Assembly: GCA_029378245.1 (NCBI GenBank)
Contig: JARKIF010000001.1
Span: 4,506,464 to 4,570,463 of the forward strand
Reading direction: 5' to 3'
Origin: Roridomyces roridus
Lineage: Eukaryota; Basidiomycota; Agaricomycetes; Agaricales; Mycenaceae
DNA: 64,000 nucleotides
A program made the position numbers and the translations under genes. This document shows, piece by piece, positions 1 to 9,018 of this stretch; positions within the stretch are counted from its first letter, which is position 1; the number at the start of each line of letters is the position of its first letter. A model generated the notes under the pieces. That model was not told the origin of the DNA. It worked only from the letters and a program-made list of their open reading frames with translations, and did not search any database.

Positions 1-2
1 CG

Positions 3-779
3 GTCGCCGCACCCGTGGACCAGCCTGGTTGGTACACCTCCGGAGTGCGGGACACTGCTTATCACATGTTCTACATCAGCCGCTGCGTCCTCGACGTGTG
101 GAACGTCACAATTTCCTACACTGCTCCCGCAGATGGAAGCACAGCGCCAAGTTTCACGATAGCCTCCGACTATCCAGTGGCTCGTACTAATTTCAACACC
201 ACATCGGCGCTCCTCGGCGCCCTCGACGCGGCATATTCGGTCGTACTGGCCTCTCGCTTGAGCACTAGCCTCCAGGGCTCTTTGAACGTCAGTTCTGACG
301 ACTTCAGTCAGATACTGGCGGGAAACTTGTCGCAGGGTATATTGGCCCTCGCAGCGCCCCTGACCGAGCGAACCAGGTCTGTTCAGGGTGAGGCGGTAAC
401 CTCTGCCACTGTGAGCCGATACCCGCTCGCACCACTATGTGTGGTCCTTGCCCTCATATACGGGTATTCGGCGCTGGCGCTGGGTGTTGGGGTCGCTGCC
501 TGTTTGTTACCTTCTCGCGTGATAAGCGACCGGGAGATGGACGGTGGCGGGGAGGGCAAATCAACTCGAGAACTCGACCTGGTACATTCACGCCTGACGA
601 AACCTCGGATGTGCATCGCTGATCGCTTTGATGACGATTCGGCGGTTGAGGAGGTCCAGCGGCTGGGGGTTGGGTTGACGAATAGTGGCAGAGATACGGA
701 TGGTTGCAATGACAAGATTTTCAGGCGCAACTCGCGGCGGTTCAAAGTGGATACGGTGGGCAATTTGGAGGACATTTGA
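3..779 (+). CDS. C-terminal part of a membrane protein, 5' end outside window
   Basis: The reading frame is open from the first bases (phase 3, beginning V-A-A-P-V-D-Q) to a TGA at 777-779, so only the C-terminal part (about 258 residues) is present. The first 130 residues have an extracellular look: two NTT/NVT/NVS-type N-glycosylation sites, few charges and many Ser/Thr. A hydrophobic helix follows at about residues 140-165 (starting YPLAPLCVVLALIYGYS), then a charged, probably cytosolic tail of roughly 85 residues. This arrangement (ectodomain, last membrane helix, polar tail) is common in uncharacterised Agaricomycete integral membrane proteins. I do not recognise a named family and assign no function. 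Confidence 0.6.
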   Translation, partial: VAAPVDQPGWYTSGVRDTAYHMFYISRCVLDVWNVTISYTAPADGSTAPSFTIASDYPVARTNFNTTSALLGALDAAYSVVLASRLSTSLQGSLNVSSDDFSQILAGNLSQGILALAAPLTERTRSVQGEAVTSATVSRYPLAPLCVVLALIYGYSALALGVGVAACLLPSRVISDREMDGGGEGKSTRELDLVHSRLTKPRMCIADRFDDDSAVEEVQRLGVGLTNSGRDTDGCNDKIFRRNSRRFKVDTVGNLEDI

Positions 780-1090
780 TCTTAGTTGGAATCTACATGA
801 GAAGTCCGAAGTGCTATTCAAATCTCTACAATGAAATTCGTCCAATTAGAGGTTGAAGCTGTATTCATTCCGCGTTCAAGTTTATACAAGTACTGCGCCT
901 CAAAAAATAGTATGAGTGGCGCTTAGCTTCGTCATGTGTCGTTGATCATGTGATCGCGTCAGTGTTTACATTTCCCATGCACTGCCATTGGTGCCTTGCT
1001 TTCTACCACCACAACAACTCGTCCATCTTTCGTACGTGCATACCATCTTCCCGTCATCCGTCATTGAGATACATACCCAGCGCGCGGTGC
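780..1090. promoter_or_regulatory. Upstream region and 5' UTR of F-box copy 1, with probable 5' UTR intron
   Basis: No gene fits here. A candidate intron (GTACGTG at 1032, ending ACCCAG at 1080) lies just before the start codon. The same donor and acceptor arrangement sits upstream of the two paralogs at 25.9 and 28.8 kb, so a spliced 5' leader seems to be a conserved trait of this subfamily. Confidence 0.4.
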
Positions 1091-2498
1091 ATGCTTCACC
1101 AGCAAAGTGCTCTGGAGACCCCGGAGCTTTTGGATCAGGTCTTGAGCTTCGTCGATGCGACCAAGGATCTCTGCGCGTCCGCACTGGTGCATAGCTCGTG
1201 GGCTCATGCGGCACAGGCTATACTATTCTCGGACATCGGGGGCCTATCTGTGGAGGCCCAGAGACTACTCAGTCTGCTGTTGCCAATACTGGAGGAATCA
1301 CCTCGCCTCCCCCGACTCGTGAGGAAGCTCTACCTCGTGCGACCCTCATCGACGGATCTGGGACGGCTTGCAAACATTCAATTCCCTTGTCTTGCCACTC
1401 TGTTCCTCACCGCTATTTCAATCTCCAGCGAGGCGGACACTGTCGGGACACAGAAATTGCTCCAGAACCCGTGTCTTCTGTCGATTAGCGTCAACGGCGA
1501 CTTTGTACGCGAGGAGCATTTCCTGAGGATCTGGCACGGGTGCACTGAAACCATCAAACATCTTTCGTATTACTCATCGGGCAACCGTGAGTTTGCTTTT
1601 GTACCCAGTGAAACACATAGACCTCCGAGACGAATCAAGCTCGAGTCTGTTGGATTATGAAGCATTCAGCCACATGCCCGAGCCTCGGAGAATATTCGGG
1701 GCTGTGTTGGGCTGCGCTCGACTACGGATTACAGACCAAGGACTGCGGCGCAGCATGGGGATTAGTATATATACAGTAGCTAGAGAGGGAGATTCCTCAC
1801 GAGCTTGGGACCCCCCGGCTTCACCGCCATCGTGTAAATCTTATTCTTTGAAGCAGAATTATTAGGGATCGAACTCCCTTGCATCAGAAACTACAACAGA
1901 GTCCTTCCACCCCGCAGATGAAAAGACCGAGCAAACCCGACTGTGGCTGCAGCATCCCAGTTGTCCATTCGATGTCTCCTCTCTCAAAGCGTTCCAAACT
2001 GGGGACAGGACCGGTGATTTTCTCGAAACCGTCCTGGCTCCTGCACTTGGAACAATAGAGGTATTTTCCACCACTGTATGTGACGATTTTTCGCCTCTTG
2101 TTGTTCAAAAGTGCTGATATCATCTTAGCATTGGTGGTACACGAATTTCGAGCTCCCTCATCATCTCCGCCCATCCCAGATCAGTATAGCCATGCCCTTC
2201 TCCGTCGACGCCGGCTTTGGATTCATCCGTACCATACACCCAGAAAATAGGCATCACCTCAAGGCGGCTCGGTTGATTTTCGGAGGTACGTAGCGGACAT
2301 CGCAACGCGGAAAGGTTGAACGAATTCCACTTTTACAGGTCCAACTCTCCGCAGATTGCGAAAACCCGACGTGCAACAGCTGATTGGCAATCTATCGACT
2401 ATCCGCAACGACTTTCCCAATTGGAGATCGTTTACCTCGCTGTTCCGTTCGAGAGCGAACGGTTGAAGATGAAATTTGGAGAATTGGACGCAGAGTAA
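1091..2498 (+). pseudogene. F-box protein gene, copy 1, broken by insertion and frameshift
   Basis: The protein starts MLHQQSALETPELLDQVLS and continues as a typical basidiomycete F-box (LETPELLDQVLSFVDATKD... ALVHSSWAHAAQ), then a leucine-rich region. F-box proteins recruit substrates to SCF ubiquitin ligases through Skp1. It is very similar along its length to the intact gene at 24602-25877. The frame is broken after ..RRIKLES by a 253-bp insertion (1647-1899) that brings in a stop at 1658-1660. Past the insertion the frame resumes (KTEQTRLWLQHPSCPFDV), with the same two introns as the paralog (GTATGTGACG.. and GTACGTAG..). In the third exon one T is missing in the FPNL stretch (CCCAATTGG against CCCAATTTGG in the paralog), which shifts the frame, and the terminal D-F-S-x-D-W exon of the paralogs is not found. 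It is a clear pseudogene. Confidence 0.85.
1647..1899. mobile_element. 253-bp insertion in F-box copy 1 with short inverted ends
   Basis: Comparison with the intact paralog (empty site CTCGAGTCC) defines the ends exactly. The insert begins CTGTTG and ends CAACAG, a 6-bp perfect inverted repeat, flanked by a 3-bp (AGT) or 4-bp (GAGT) target duplication. On the minus strand it carries GGGAGTTCGATCCC near one end, which resembles the tRNA T-arm or pol III B box. No matching A box was found, so it may be a small MITE or a truncated SINE. It has no coding capacity. Confidence 0.7.
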
Positions 2499-3295
2499 TG
2501 CGTCTTGTCGGTAGGACTCTTCTGATAGTGCATGAATCCATTTCAGGACTCAGTCCTGTTTTGTTCCTCTGATCGAGTCGGACCATCTTACTTGTCTTAT
2601 CTCGTTTTCGGTTCCCGGAAGCGGACTCAAGTGGACGACAAAGATCGAATCGGAGTCGAACCGGGCAAGTCTTAGCGCCTCAAGAGCAGTTGCTGTCCAA
2701 TTGTGCCATATCGTGAGCATGGCTCATTAATTTCGAAGAAAGAAGTGAGTTCCTTCTTTCGTATGGGCCCGAACGGAATCGAACCGAACAAGTGAACCAC
2801 AGGCGACCATTGGCGACATCGGACCAATGAGCGTCGACTACTGCGTGTCCCCCGAGGTTGTTGAAGTAGGAATTATCTCCTTCCCAGCTTGGGACTAGGC
2901 GGAAAGGCAGAGGACATGACACGAAGAATCGCCAAGTGCGAAAATGCTGATGCGGCCAAAATCGGGCTAGATTCAACTTCCTTGCCCTCAGCTATAGCTA
3001 ACGATCCAAGATCCTGACAAGAAAAAGGTCAAATCGATCGGGTGGCAGCATTGTTCAACGAACCACTGGACTGTTTCGGCCGTCATGGATCTAGATCTGC
3101 AAGTCCTGGAGAGCATCCCGGTGTAAGAAATATCCATGTTGTGGTAGCAGATATTAGACGGGAATTATGCATGTAAGCTGCGGTAGCAAGGTTCAAGCTC
3201 GGGTCCATCGACGTTGGACGCTCTCAGTCCAGAAAAGTCATCTTCCACTTGAAATCGACCAAAGAGCAGAGAAGAGAAAAAAAGATTATCATGTC
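2499..3295. repeat. SINE-like tRNA-derived modules of the duplicated block (copy 1)
   Basis: This stretch aligns in reverse orientation with 24.1-24.6 kb and 27.0-27.4 kb (shared CCCCCGAGGTTGTTGA and GAATCGCCAAGTGCG type segments). On the minus strand, 2640-2720 shows a pol III A-box-like TGGCACAATTGG followed by a B-box-like GGTTCGACTCC. A second B-box-like GGTTCGATTCC lies near 2775. The acceptor stems do not pair, so these are not functional tRNA genes. No protein-coding gene is supported. Confidence 0.5.
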
Positions 3296-3304
3296 CTTTC
3301 TAAG
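3296..3304. repeat. Left 9-bp target-site duplication
   Basis: CTTTCTAAG directly abuts the left end of the 3.02-kb element and is repeated exactly at its right end. Confidence 0.85.
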
Positions 3305-3311
3305 GGGCTTA

Positions 3312-3412
3312 CAGAAACTGCCGCACTGCCGCACTGTTGCCGCAGCAGCTACCGCACTGATGTCACACTACCGCAGTGTCACGCCTTTGGTTGCAGCTGC
3401 GGCAGTTTGCAT
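3312..3412. repeat. Left subterminal CCGCA-rich array of the MULE-like element
   Basis: About eight short copies of (T/A)CCGCA or its complement occur in 100 bp directly inside the left inverted repeat (for example TGCCGCACTGCCGCAC). Such clusters usually mark transposase-binding subterminal regions. Confidence 0.6.
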
Positions 3413-5829
3413 AAAGGTAGTACCAAACTAAAAGTGAGATAAATGGCCAAATGTGTAGCCTGCTATCCGAGGATCCTCTCTGTGGTGTCCGTTTTTCAAA
3501 AGAGTAAGTCTATCGTGAGTTAAATCAATTTTAGTCAACATGTGCACAGCTGGGTACTACGAAACAGGACCTGTTTCAATCCACGAAAGTCACCCGATTG
3601 AGTTCCAAAGAAGCCAAGAGATGTCTGGTGAGTGACATTACGTCCGAGACTAGCGCCTGGCACCAGGTTTCCAACTTTCGACTACAAACTCCGGAGTTGC
3701 ATTTGGTTCAATTCCGTGGATCAACTCCGAGTCTCCCTTTGCTGCTGGAAGGAGAGATCGTTTTATTCATGATTTCCCAGCATTGGATGGTAGTGCGACG
3801 CAATGAAGGCTCGCTGTTTCTGCTCTCTCCGGACGTTCGTCCCAAAGTCCGATACACCCCTTTGCTCTCTGGTGGCCTTGCAGCTGTCGACCCACACCAT
3901 TCTCAGCTTCTTCACGGTACTCAAGGCTCTTACCTTTCCCATGCCACGCTCAGCTACACACTATCTCGGAGTTGAAATTTCAGGAGGCAAACGGAACCGT
4001 CGAAGAACCCGGGATTGCCGCTTGGCTGCTGCCGCACCATGCGTGTTTGAAGTTGCAGTTGTTGAAAGTAAATGAACAAATCAATTGATCGTGTACAACA
4101 AGGTACAGCGTCTAGGGGATTGGACTCCCAACCCCTCGTATATATACTACATACTCCATCCTACTCCGGCTGCGCCCGCAGCGTTCTTACCAAGTCCGCA
4201 GTAAGTTACAAAGGATATTACAAAGCCCGCCTTATCCCGACTCAAGTGCGATTGCTCTTCCAACAGCAGTGCTTGAATCGACGGCGCAAGTGCCACTGTG
4301 AACATGGAATGGAGTGTAACAATCCCCAAAATCCGACACTGGGGATCTGGAATAGGTTGCATTCGACACGCGCTGAGATGCGGAGCTAACTTGTTGTGCG
4401 GCGTTCGTTTCACCCGACATCTGGCGGGACGCTGGTTGGGTTCGTTCCGTGATATAAATGTTCATTGATTGGCTTTATCCATGGCGCCGCGTTTGACTCT
4501 CAGAAGACCCTGGAATACTTGACAGACCATCCGAGCATCGCCAATCTGAACTCCGTGAGTAGGTCTTCGTTTGCTTCGTGCGCGAGTTAAGGCTCTTACC
4601 TTGCTCATTCCATGGCGCAATCCGCGCTGCTGTGAATACAGAATTCAGTGGAATAAGCTCGAAAATCGATTGGTGGGTCTCCTGAGGCCCTAACAGACTC
4701 GGAGGCGCTGCCGCGCCGTTGGGACTTGGTTACTTGGAATTGATGTATCTCGGGTTTGAACAATCGTATTTCGAAACGGACACTGATGGGTTGCATGAGG
4801 ATAAATGAGCCATCTAAAGGTGTGTTTGCCTCGAAAAAAATAAAATTTGGGAGAGAAGCGGCAGTTTGAGTGCATCCGGGAGTTGGGACAACCGGAGAAC
4901 CGAAAAACCGAAAAACCGGGATTTTGGTGATGGCGGTGTTTTGCCGTCCGGCACAAACAAATAGATCACTGATCAGATCACTACTCCTGACTCACTCGAC
5001 GACACCCCGCCCGACGCCCGGTGTCTACGCCTGCCCCGCACCTAGCCACCCGACTCCCTCCCGACGTCTGTCGCCTGCGAGGCACACGCGACATGTTGCC
5101 GCCGCACAGCGACGACGGAGACCGACCGTCGTAAATTGTTGCATCAACGGGCCATACTTATTTCAAGACCCACATGTTGCCGCAGGCCCACAACAGCCAT
5201 TCAACTTATTGGAAGAGCAGTGGGACCATTGCAAGGGTTGAGGGAGGAGCACAGAAGAAGAGAAACAATCGTGGGCCATGGCGAGGCTCACCCGCACTCG
5301 TGAGTCGCTATTCTTCGCCCAAGCACGCACACTAGGATCCTTCCCGCCGAGTGCGCCTTCAGGTCCTTTCGCACAGCGTCTCCAACCCCTTCAAGACCCA
5401 CCAGACCTCCTTCACTTCCGTGACTGACGTGCTCCTGGCCCCGCCGTCGCGTCGCGCGCTCTTCAAGTACATACCTTTCCCTCCCCATCAAGTTCCGCCA
5501 TATCCGTTCGCCTTGCACCCACCTCCACGCCCGCTCGGGCCGCTCCCACCATGTCATGTCCAGGCGGCCGACCCCACCCTGCCCTCCCGCCGTTTGCCTG
5601 CTTATTCACACAGTCACACTGGCAGTAGATACGACTCGGACATACTTACATATAATGTGACTATTGTGAATGAAATTACATGGTATTGAGCTTGTATTAA
5701 GCATGCATTAACCAAGGAGAGAGAGAGAGTGAATGGTGACCGTCCGACGAGGGGGCATTGTTGTTGGCCGTGATGGCAGCCGCAGCGGCACATCACCGCA
5801 GCACAGCCATCAAATCGTCGGTGTTACGG

Positions 5830-6040
5830 TTGTTCCAACTCCCGAATTTTGTGGGCAGTTTCACACCTGCCGCTTCTAGTGTCACACTGCCGCAGCGTCA
5901 CGCCGCTTAGGTACCGCACTGCGGTACGGCAGTTACCGCTTTGCCGCAGCTTCCAAAAAGTTGCCGCGACTTTTTCGTTCAGCTGCCGCACTGTAAGTGG
6001 TACTTTGCCGCAGCTGACCGCAAGGTACCGCACTGGACCG
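5830..6040. repeat. Right internal CCGCA-rich array of the MULE-like element
   Basis: A second dense cluster of CCGCA/TGCGG motifs, including the palindromic CCGCACTGCGG. It shares with the left array the order CACACT-CCGCAG-GTCACGCC. It lies about 280 bp inside the right terminus, with a further copy in the terminus itself (6290-6320). Confidence 0.6.
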
Positions 6041-6324
6041 ATTTCAGTATGCAAGTATAGTTGAAAATTTTGATGATTTATGTTCGATTTGGAGTTCTGG
6101 GACTCCAGATACAATACCTTTATCTTGATAGGTCACTCATGGAGAGGGAAGGCTCCAACTAGGCTATAAATCAAGTTCAAAATCGGATGAAACAGGCTTA
6201 ATTACGGATTCTTCGCGACACGAGATACAATGGCTGAACGTACGACAATTCAACATGCTCAGGGAAGTCTTCGACCACATAAAACACCTTGTTGCGGCAG
6301 CAGTGCGGTAGTTTCTGTAGGCCC

Positions 6325-6333
6325 CTTTCTAAG
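6325..6333. repeat. Right 9-bp target-site duplication
   Basis: Exact second copy of CTTTCTAAG at the right end of the element. Confidence 0.85.
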
Positions 6334-6870
6334 CGTGAATCCAACAGGGCAACTTCGAGTCGCAAACAATTTCGCATTTGAATTCATGGCGTAAGATGGG
6401 CTATATGTTCAGTCTTGTGCACACAGTTGAAGAATGGGGCGAGATTTTATCAGCCGCCGACAGGTTCGCCTTCCGTGTCCTCAGCGAAAGATCCAACAAC
6501 CTGGCATTAAAAAGGCGTAGATATAGATCGGCGCGATGGGAACCCAGCCTGAATCGAACAGGGCAAGTCCCAAGAGCTAACGAGTACGAAGCAAGTGGCG
6601 AACTATCCAGGAGTCCAATGCTTCCATTGTTAATCTGGAAAGACCTGGTGAGCATCTCGACGACAAAGACATTTGGGTCGGGCAAAGTTGAGCGCTCAAA
6701 TATCTTGCCAGAGGTCCAGTGGGTCGGGAACAGCGAGTGTGGAGCGTAGTTCGTGCAGGCTGAAACGGTCTTCGACTTGACATAAAATCGGGGGGAGCAG
6801 AGAAGACGGAAAAAAATGTGCGTCTTCAAGCATGAATCGAACAGAGCAACCTCGAGTCTAGATCGTTTCG
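6334..6870 (-). repeat. SINE-like block next to the MFS gene (copy 1, inverted)
   Basis: The minus strand carries CTTGCCCTGTTCGATTCAGG, a B-box-like motif found repeatedly at 23.4-24.4 and 26.5-27.3 kb, with the same surrounding sequence. Shared translated fragments such as HSLFPTHWTSGKIFERSTLP also appear in block A, but no frame is conserved between copies. I read it as non-coding repeat sequence belonging to the segmental duplication. Confidence 0.55.
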
Positions 6871-6900
6871 CATATGTACGAGTTTACGGTAAGTAGACGT

Positions 6901-8503
6901 CTACCCCGTCTTTGCCTTCAACTCCTTCCAGAACGTCATATGCAACAACGCCCCAACACCAACCACACCAATTTGCACCGCAACATAATTCCTCATCCCC
7001 ATACTAACCCCCGCACCACCCAAAATCGCACCAGTCACCCTCCCCGCGTAGTTGCTATACTGGATCGCCAGACTCGTACGCACATTCCACTCGGGGCCCG
7101 AAAACTGCTTGGATAGCAGACTCAGGGTACACGTGCTAGCGAGGTTGAACCCGAGGGCTACGAGGAACCAAGAGATGTAGAGGGACGCAAAGACGATTTT
7201 ATCGGTGAGGAGGCAGATCAGGGTGAGGAAAAGGCCTAGGGAGCCTATTGCCGACCCGACGGCGAGGGTGGTGCGGTCTTGGAAGCGTGGGGAGTAGCGG
7301 ATGCTGCCGAGGAGGAAGGGCACGGTGGCGATCCCGCCGAGGGCGATGAAGTTGCCTGCGGAGTAGGGGCTGTAGTGGAAGGAGGGGTGGGAGGCGGTGA
7401 ATACGGGGATGTTGGATTCCCAGGCACCGAGGATGAAGAAGCAGGTCATGGAGGACCAGCACATCGAGGCGATGATGCCCCATTGCTGGGCTGTGAGCTG
7501 GGTGATGCTGAATTGGGGCTCGGGTTCGGATGTCGTGGGAGGAGGCGCCTCGACGGAGTTGGAGGTGAAGAGGCGGTGTGGTTTTGGGAGGTCGCGGAAG
7601 AGGTAGGTGCTTGCGATGGCGAAAAACACCCAGAATGAGGATGTCACCCAACCGGGGCTAAAACGCATGAGCGAGTGTACGGTGAAATATTTGAGAGAAT
7701 CGTACCTGGTGTACCCGTTGAAGACTTTGTTGGAGAACCCGACTTTGTACAGGAGACCACCGATGAACGGCCCCGCACTGAAGCCAAACGCCTGGCCCAG
7801 CACGAGCCAGGTAGCGAGTGTGGTACGGCGACGAATGCCGACGATACGGGGATCAGAGCAGTAGCGCTTGGTGTACATGAAGCCCGTGAACCCGAGTCCA
7901 GTCACCATGCGACCGATGAGAATGAGGTAGAGGAATTTTGCCTGGTACGCTACAGCGTGGAGGATGTTGCCGAGGATTAGTGAGAACCAGACCATGCGAA
8001 GAGGGCGGGTGTAACGGCCTGAGTGGGATGTCAGACGAAATAACAAGCAAGGATGATTTGCGCACCCTGGTCCAATTTTTTTAGGGGTATGAGCATCAAG
8101 CCGGAGAACACCGTTGGGATACCGATCGTGAGACCAGAAAAGAGGGCAGACCCTCCGAGGGACTCGGCGTATGCGCTGGCCGAGGAGACCGTGACGAAGA
8201 ACGAGAACTATTCGTAATCAGGACGAAATTCACAGTCACTTGCGAGATACGCACTTGCAAGAAAGCGTTCGTCGCTATCATAAGGAACAAGGATGTTCGG
8301 TCGGGAAGCCTGTACTCTGGGTCTTCCGCGGGAGGAGGTGCATCGCGTGGGGTCAGCTCGATTTCGGGCGGTGGATTCTGCGAGGTGGGGAGACTCCGAA
8401 GAGAAGCGGCGGGAGTGACACCCGAAGAGCTCAGATGAGCCCAGGATGGTCGCTTCAGCCCTGGCTCGCGGCGAGAGACATAGTCGACGACCGTGGAGAG
8501 CAT
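6901..8503 (-). CDS. Major facilitator superfamily transporter
   Basis: Four exons, 8503-8255, 8207-8066, 8018-7706 and 7657-6901, joined at consensus GT..AG sites, give a 486-residue protein. After a polar N-terminal region of about 65 residues, roughly twelve membrane segments follow. The family signature loop appears as RMVTGLGFTGFMYTKRYCSD, and GQAFGFSAGPFIGGLLYKVG follows. The central loop between the two halves is rich in Pro and acidic residues (EAPPPTTSEPEPQ). The overall pattern is closest to the MFSD8/SPX-MFS type of organelle or vacuolar transporters, without an SPX domain; the substrate is unknown. It is divergent from the phosphate transporter 515 bp away. Its last 90 bp or so have been copied twice downstream (23.3 and 26.4 kb). 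Confidence 0.85.
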
Positions 8504-9018
8504 GGTGGATGGTGGAAGAGCAGTGGAACTGCGGAGATCGCGGTGAAGTCGTCTGAGTCAGAAGTCGATCAAGTCGCCAATACTTATCTCCTTGCGCTCA
8601 CGGAACTCCTCCACTCCGTGCCCTTTTCAGTGGATTATTGCAGTCTTGTTTTGGACTGAGAAGAGAAATAAAATTCAATTTCCAGCCAGATTCACCGTGG
8701 TTCCAGCCGTAAGGACTTGGAGCGGCGAAGCGTGAGGTACTTTTAGCGTTTACACTACGCACGTTGCTTGTCCCAGATTCGACTTCTTCGACGACAAATT
8801 GACGACGAAGGCCTCCACTAATCAAGCATTCTGTAGAGCAACCCAAGAAGAGTGAGGAGATGAAGTCAAGGCGGGAAATTGACATCAAATCAGGCCGCTT
8901 ACGGGTTACACCCGCTTCGAGACGTCCACTACCTGCTACGCTTGCTTGCCTCGTTGCGCACGTTCCCTAGGACGAGTTCGTACTCCTCGGCTCACTATCT
9001 ACTCGCTGCAGAGCAACC
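8504..9018. promoter_or_regulatory. Shared divergent promoter of the MFS and phosphate transporter genes
   Basis: 515 bp with no gene separate the two start codons. No clear TATA element was identified. The only certain statement is that both genes must be driven from here. Confidence 0.4.

Larger units (their letters stand above)
3305..6324. mobile_element. Mutator-like (MULE-type) non-autonomous DNA transposon, 3.02 kb
   Basis: The left end reads GGGCTTACAGAAACTGCCGC and the right end, read inward on the minus strand, GGGCCTACAGAAACTACCGC, so the terminal inverted repeat is at least 24 bp with few mismatches. Both ends are flanked by the identical 9-bp CTTTCTAAG. A 9-bp duplication with G-rich inverted repeats is what Mutator superfamily elements make. 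The sequence outside the element (..GCAGAGAAGAG.. before, CGTGAATCCAACAGGG after) matches the uninterrupted relative at 6785-6860, which acts as an empty site. Inside are CCGCA/TGCGG-rich subterminal tracts and no frame I can recognise as a transposase, so it is probably non-autonomous. Whether internal sequence was captured from host genes is open. Confidence 0.8.

Noticed and set aside
2640..2720. Functional tRNA gene on the minus strand
   Set aside because: A- and B-box-like motifs are present, but the acceptor and anticodon stems do not pair, and related copies vary; a SINE-like module is more likely.
5835..6040. CRISPR-like array of short repeats
   Set aside because: Motifs are too short, irregular in spacing and orientation, and lie within a eukaryotic transposon.
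7658..7705. Extra 16-residue segment in the MFS transporter
   Set aside because: This 48-bp piece reads through in frame but has a GTACG donor and TTTTAG acceptor and no counterpart expected in the family, so I treat it as an intron.
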